Assembly (NCBI RefSeq): GCF_017488845.2
Contig: NZ_CP083371.1
Coordinates: 1,612,001 to 1,676,000, forward strand
DNA: 64,000 bases
Direction: 5' to 3'
Origin: Ensifer canadensis
GTDB lineage: Bacteria; Pseudomonadota; Alphaproteobacteria; Rhizobiales; Rhizobiaceae
A program made the translations under genes and the position numbers. Of this stretch, positions 60,797-64,000 are shown piece after piece. The notes below the pieces were generated by a model. That model searched no databases and was not told the DNA's origin. It was given only the letters and a program-made list of their open reading frames with translations. Every line of letters begins with the position of its first letter. Within the stretch, counting starts at the first letter, position 1.

Positions 60797-61726
60797 TCAG
60801 GATGCCCGTTCCATCTCCGGCAGGGCTTCGAACAGGTCGGCGACGAGGCCGTAGTCGGCAACCTGGAAGATCGGCGCCTCCTCGTCCTTGTTGATGGCGA
60901 CGATGACCTTCGAGTCCTTCATGCCGGCCAGATGCTGGATCGCACCGGAGATGCCGCAGGCAATGTAGAGATCTGGGGCAACCACCTTGCCGGTCTGGCC
61001 GACCTGCCAGTCGTTCGGGGCATAACCGGCGTCGACTGCCGCGCGCGATGCACCGACGGCAGCGCCGAGCTTGTCGGCAACCGGCAGGATCACTTCCTTG
61101 AATTTTTCCGACGAGCCGAGTGCACGGCCGCCCGAGATGATGATCTTGGCCGAGGTCAGCTCCGGACGATCCGACGACGACAGCGCGTCGGCAACGAAGC
61201 TCGACAGACCGGGATTGGCCGCAGCCGCGATCGTCTCGACCGAAGCTGAACCACCCTCGGCGGCCGAGGCGAACGAGGCGGTGCGCACGGTGATCACCTT
61301 TTTCGCTTCCGTCGTCTGCACCGTCTGGATGGCGTTGCCGGCATAGATCGGACGCTTGAAGGTATCGGCGGAAACCACCTCGGTGATTTCCGAAACCTGG
61401 GCGACATCGAGAAGCGCTGCAACCCGCGGCAGGACGTTCTTGCCGACCGAAGTAGCAGCAGCAAGGATGGTGTCGTAATTGCCCGACAGCGAAACGATCA
61501 GCGCCGCCAAGGGTTCGGCCAGATTGTTGGCAAGGCTTGCATCCTCGGCCACCAGCACCTTGGCAACGCCGGAAAGCTTGGCGGCCTGGTCGGCAGCCGC
61601 CTTGGCACCGGCACCGGCCACCAGCACATGCACGTCGCCGCCAATTTTGGCGGCCGCCGTCAGCGCCTTTGCCGTCTGGTCGGAAAGGTGGCTGCCGTCG
61701 TGGTCAGCCAGAAGCAGAATAGCCAT
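60797..61726 (-). CDS. etfA: Electron transfer flavoprotein alpha subunit
   Basis: A 309-residue protein, the FAD-binding subunit of ETF. The N-terminal domain begins [25 protein letters not shown]; the C-terminal FAD domain contains [61 protein letters not shown] and [24 protein letters not shown], the ETF_alpha signature. With EtfB it carries electrons from dehydrogenases to ETF:ubiquinone oxidoreductase in the membrane. It lies 117 bases after etfB on the same strand, separated by a rhizobial palindromic repeat. The upstream flavin dehydrogenase gene supplies its probable electron donor. Confidence 0.96.
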   Translation of the reverse strand: MAILLLADHDGSHLSDQTAKALTAAAKIGGDVHVLVAGAGAKAAADQAAKLSGVAKVLVAEDASLANNLAEPLAALIVSLSGNYDTILAAATSVGKNVLPRVAALLDVAQVSEITEVVSADTFKRPIYAGNAIQTVQTTEAKKVITVRTASFASAAEGGSASVETIAAAANPGLSSFVADALSSSDRPELTSAKIIISGGRALGSSEKFKEVILPVADKLGAAVGASRAAVDAGYAPNDWQVGQTGKVVAPDLYIACGISGAIQHLAGMKDSKVIVAINKDEEAPIFQVADYGLVADLFEALPEMERAS

Positions 61727-61796
61727 GGTTTTGTTCTCCCTTTCGGTTCGAGCTCAACGATCCCTTGGCGATCGGAGCTCAACGGTTCTGACGTGG

Positions 61797-61843
61797 TTCA
61801 TGCGTTTGTCCGCAAACCGGTTCCCACTTTGCGGAAGCATGAA
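61797..61843. repeat. Rhizobial intergenic palindromic repeat
   Basis: Outer arms TTCATGC (61797-61803) and GCATGAA (61837-61843) enclose inner arms TCCGCAAA (61809-61816) and TTTGCGGA (61828-61835) around a CCGGTTCCCAC core. The AAACCGGTTCCCACTTT core is, from memory, one of the most frequent intergenic elements in Rhizobiaceae. It sits between etfB and etfA and would form a hairpin in their transcript. Confidence 0.65.
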
Positions 61844-62593
61844 CTAGAGCACGCCGGCTTCGGTCTTGAGCTTTTCGACCAGTTCGGCCACCGACTTGAC
61901 CTTGATGCCGGCCTTGCGGCCTTCCGGCTCCTCGGTCTTCAGCACCTTCAGCCGCGCGGTCGTGTCGACACCGAAGTCGGCAGGGGTCTTTTTGTCGAGC
62001 GGCTTCTTCTTCGCCTTCATGATGTTGGGAAGCGAGGCATAACGCGGCTCGTTCAGGCGCAGGTCGGTGGTCACCACCGCCGGCAGCTTGATGTCGATCG
62101 TCTGCAGGCCGCCGTCGACTTCACGCGTCACCGTTGCCTTGCCGTCACCGATCTCGACCTTGGAGGCAAAGGTGCCCTGGGCCCAGCCCAAGAGCGCCGA
62201 CAGCATCTGGCCGGTCTGGTTCGAGTCATCATCGATCGCCTGCTTGCCGACGATGATCAGCCCCGGCTGTTCGGCCTCGGCCACACCCTTGACGATCTTG
62301 GCAACAGTGAGCGGCTCGACCTGGTCGTCGGTCTCGACCAGGATCGCCCGATCGGCGCCCATGGCGAGCGCCGTCCGCAGCGTTTCCTCGGCCTTGGCCG
62401 GACCGACCGAGACGACCACGACCTCGTCGGCCTTGCCGGCTTCCTTCAGCCGCAGCGCCTCTTCCACCGAGATCTCGTCGAACGGGTTCATCGACATCTT
62501 CACGTTGGCAAGCTCGACACCCGAGCCGTCAGCCTTCACCCGGATCTTGACGTTGTAGTCAACCACCCGCTTAACCGTCACAAGTATTTTCAT
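61844..62593 (-). CDS. etfB: Electron transfer flavoprotein beta subunit
   Basis: A 249-residue AMP-binding subunit of ETF. The sequence starts [51 protein letters not shown], the standard EtfB N terminus, and contains [23 protein letters not shown] and [21 protein letters not shown], the ETF_beta signature with the recognition-loop region used to dock on acyl-CoA or methylamine dehydrogenases. The ATG at 62591-62593 follows GGAAAGGG by six bases; a TTG two codons earlier is unlikely. It comes 42 bases after the dimethylglycine dehydrogenase-like gene and pairs with EtfA downstream. Confidence 0.96.
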   Translation of the reverse strand: MKILVTVKRVVDYNVKIRVKADGSGVELANVKMSMNPFDEISVEEALRLKEAGKADEVVVVSVGPAKAEETLRTALAMGADRAILVETDDQVEPLTVAKIVKGVAEAEQPGLIIVGKQAIDDDSNQTGQMLSALLGWAQGTFASKVEIGDGKATVTREVDGGLQTIDIKLPAVVTTDLRLNEPRYASLPNIMKAKKKPLDKKTPADFGVDTTARLKVLKTEEPEGRKAGIKVKSVAELVEKLKTEAGVL

Positions 62594-62635
62594 GGCCAAC
62601 CCTTTCCGGCAATTTTCGTTGTCTGCTGACGGTGG

Positions 62636-64000
62636 TTACATCCGCCCGCGCTTAGCTTCGGGATCATAGGGCGATTCCGCGATGACGCGGGCCTTGCGCC
62701 GCTCGCCGAGGATCGGGACTTCGAGCTCCGTCCCCGGAACGCCAAGCTCGACCGGCAGTAATGCGAAGGCGACGTCGTGGCCGAGCGTGTAGGCATAACC
62801 GCCCGAGGTGATGCGCCCGACCAGCTTGCCCTGGTGGTAGACGCCCTCATAAATCAGCGAGCTTGCGCCATCGGTGTCGATCGCGATGGTGAAGGAACGA
62901 CGGGCAATGCCCTCTTCCTTTGCCTTTGCCAGAGCGTCGCGGCCGATGAACTCGCCCTTGTCGAGGCGCACGAAGCGATCGAGGCTGCTTTCCCAGGCGC
63001 TGAGTTCCGGGTTCATGTCGCGATACATCGCCCGGTAGGACTTTTCGAGACGCAGCGATTCCAGCGCCTGCAGTCCGATCAGCCTCAGGCCATGGGCCTT
63101 ACCGGCGGCTAGCAGCGCATCGAGCAGGTGTCGCTGGTAGCAGAGCGGATGATAGAGTTCCCAGCCGAGTTCGCCCTCGTAGTTGACGCGCAGCAGGCGG
63201 ACGTCGCTGGCGAGCCCCACCGTGCCCGATTGCACCCCGAACCATGGGAACGCCTCGTTGGAGAGATCGATCTCGGTCAGCGATTGCAGCACGTCGCGCG
63301 CCTTCGGGCCAACGATGGTGAAGCAGCCGCGATCGTTGGTGACATTGCGAAGCTGGACGCTGCCATCCCTAGGCAGAAGCTTCGACAGATCGTCGAAATT
63401 CCAGCGCTCGGCTCGCGGCGTCGAAATCACGTAGAACGAGCCGTCTTTCAGCCGGGCGACGACATATTCCGCCTGGACACCACCCTTCGGGGTCAGATGA
63501 TGGCTGAGGTTGACGCGGCCGGTCGTCGGCAAACGGTTGGCAAGGATGCCGTCAAGCCAGGCTTCGGCGCCGGGGCCACTCACTTCGAACTTCGTCATCG
63601 GCGTCATTTCGACGAGGCCGACGGCATTTCTGACGGCGTGAACCTCCTCGCCGACATATTTGCCCTTCTCGGTCCAGCGCCAGCTGTACTGATCCTTGGC
63701 TTCTACGCCCTCAGGCGCGAACCAGTTCGGCATTTCCCAGCCGTTGAGTACACTCCAGACGGCGCCCTTCTCGGTCAACCGATCATAGGACGGTGCAGTC
63801 TTCTGCGGCCGGGCGGCCGGCATGTCCTGACCGGGATAGTGCTGTTCGGCATGGGTGCCCCAGGCTTCGCGCACCTTTTCGCGCGTCCAATTCTTGTTGG
63901 CGTAGTCGCCGAAGCGGCGCGGGTCGAGCTCGGAGGTATCGAGGCTGTTGCCGCCTTCGACGATACGCTCGGAGAGATAGTAACCGATCGCGCCACCCCA
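62636..64000 (-). CDS. Dimethylglycine/sarcosine dehydrogenase-like protein (5' end outside window)
   Basis: The last 454 residues of a large flavoprotein; the frame is open to the window edge with no start, so the FAD-binding N terminus lies beyond 64000. The visible part begins in the FAO_M region (GYYLSERIVEGGNSLDTSELDPRRFGDYANKNWTREKVREAW), then the aminomethyltransferase-like GcvT domain: YSWRWTEKGKYVGEEVHAVRNAVGLVEMTPMTKFEVSGPGAEAWLDGILANRLP and the C-terminal barrel ending LGERRKARVIAESPYDPEAKRGRM. Such enzymes oxidatively demethylate dimethylglycine or sarcosine, passing the one-carbon unit to tetrahydrofolate and electrons to ETF. The adjacent etfBA genes fit that electron route. Which methylglycine is the substrate cannot be decided here. 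Confidence 0.9.
   Translation of the reverse strand, partial: WGGAIGYYLSERIVEGGNSLDTSELDPRRFGDYANKNWTREKVREAWGTHAEQHYPGQDMPAARPQKTAPSYDRLTEKGAVWSVLNGWEMPNWFAPEGVEAKDQYSWRWTEKGKYVGEEVHAVRNAVGLVEMTPMTKFEVSGPGAEAWLDGILANRLPTTGRVNLSHHLTPKGGVQAEYVVARLKDGSFYVISTPRAERWNFDDLSKLLPRDGSVQLRNVTNDRGCFTIVGPKARDVLQSLTEIDLSNEAFPWFGVQSGTVGLASDVRLLRVNYEGELGWELYHPLCYQRHLLDALLAAGKAHGLRLIGLQALESLRLEKSYRAMYRDMNPELSAWESSLDRFVRLDKGEFIGRDALAKAKEEGIARRSFTIAIDTDGASSLIYEGVYHQGKLVGRITSGGYAYTLGHDVAFALLPVELGVPGTELEVPILGERRKARVIAESPYDPEAKRGRM

Noticed and set aside
1..64000. CRISPR arrays, tRNA or rRNA genes, prophage or plasmid origin features
   Set aside because: No regularly spaced repeats, no cloverleaf or rRNA-like stretch, and no phage or replication proteins were found.

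Overview
The window looks like chromosome or megaplasmid DNA from an alphaproteobacterium of the Rhizobiaceae, most likely Ensifer/Sinorhizobium. The evidence is GC-rich coding with strong third-position bias, ExoF/ExoP/ExoY-type exopolysaccharide proteins, DUF992 and DUF922 proteins, and an intergenic palindrome (61797-61843) built around the AAACCGGTTCCCACTTT core that I recall as common in rhizobial genomes. No tRNA, rRNA, CRISPR array or complete insertion sequence was seen. The species is an inference.

Layout. (1) 317-2670: a DUF992 secreted protein, a 70-residue membrane protein and a glycosyltransferase, all on the minus strand. (2) 3001-12608: a plus-strand exopolysaccharide locus with OPX export protein, Wzz/BY-kinase-like co-polymerase, two glycosyltransferases, an ExoY-like phosphoglycosyl transferase, a Wzx flippase and a TIGR04325-type methyltransferase. 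(3) 12641-30967: a biosynthetic island containing a GMC oxidoreductase, DegT aminotransferase, Sfp-type phosphopantetheinyl transferase, a formyltransferase/beta-propeller protein and three collinear NRPS/PKS genes. (4) 31323-36922: the exopolysaccharide locus resumes with a secreted GH16 hydrolase, a Wzy-like polymerase/ligase, a pyruvyl transferase and two regulators (Crp/Fnr type and LuxR type). (5) 37150-47521: accessory functions (DUF922 protease-like protein, TetR-MFP-RND efflux operon, DUF808 membrane protein, L,D-transpeptidase, OmpR/PmrA-like two-component system). (6) 47540-53739: LysR regulator, two adenine-deaminase paralogues and an AzgA-type purine permease. (7) 53811-60762: an FAD amine oxidase, dipeptide-type binding protein and serine-hydrolase operon under a XRE-cupin regulator, then GntR plus a CynX-like transporter. 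(8) 60797-64000: etfA, etfB and the 3' part of a dimethylglycine/sarcosine dehydrogenase, an N-methyl-glycine catabolic operon.

The most interesting feature is the NRPS/PKS assembly line inside a complete-looking Wzx/Wzy exopolysaccharide locus. The order reads: A-PCP loading module; KS-AT(malonyl)-ACP-aminotransferase; C-A(predicted Gly)-PCP; then a terminal protein with C (HHxxxDG changed to HQxxxDG), a stub of an A domain, PCP and a TE whose nucleophile is Cys. Predicted chemistry is an amino acid extended by malonate, transaminated at the beta-keto carbon (giving a vicinal 3,4-diamino acyl unit), extended by glycine, then released or transferred. The neighbouring GMC oxidoreductase/DegT pair could make an amine acceptor. 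I infer that this locus makes either a peptide-decorated polysaccharide or a small hybrid peptide co-regulated with the exopolysaccharide. Nothing in the sequence alone proves which.

Local regulation is well marked: a 26-bp perfect inverted repeat before tetR, a PmrA-box-like direct repeat before the two-component genes, a 13-bp-arm inverted repeat before the XRE regulator, and a Crp-like site between the two exopolysaccharide regulators.
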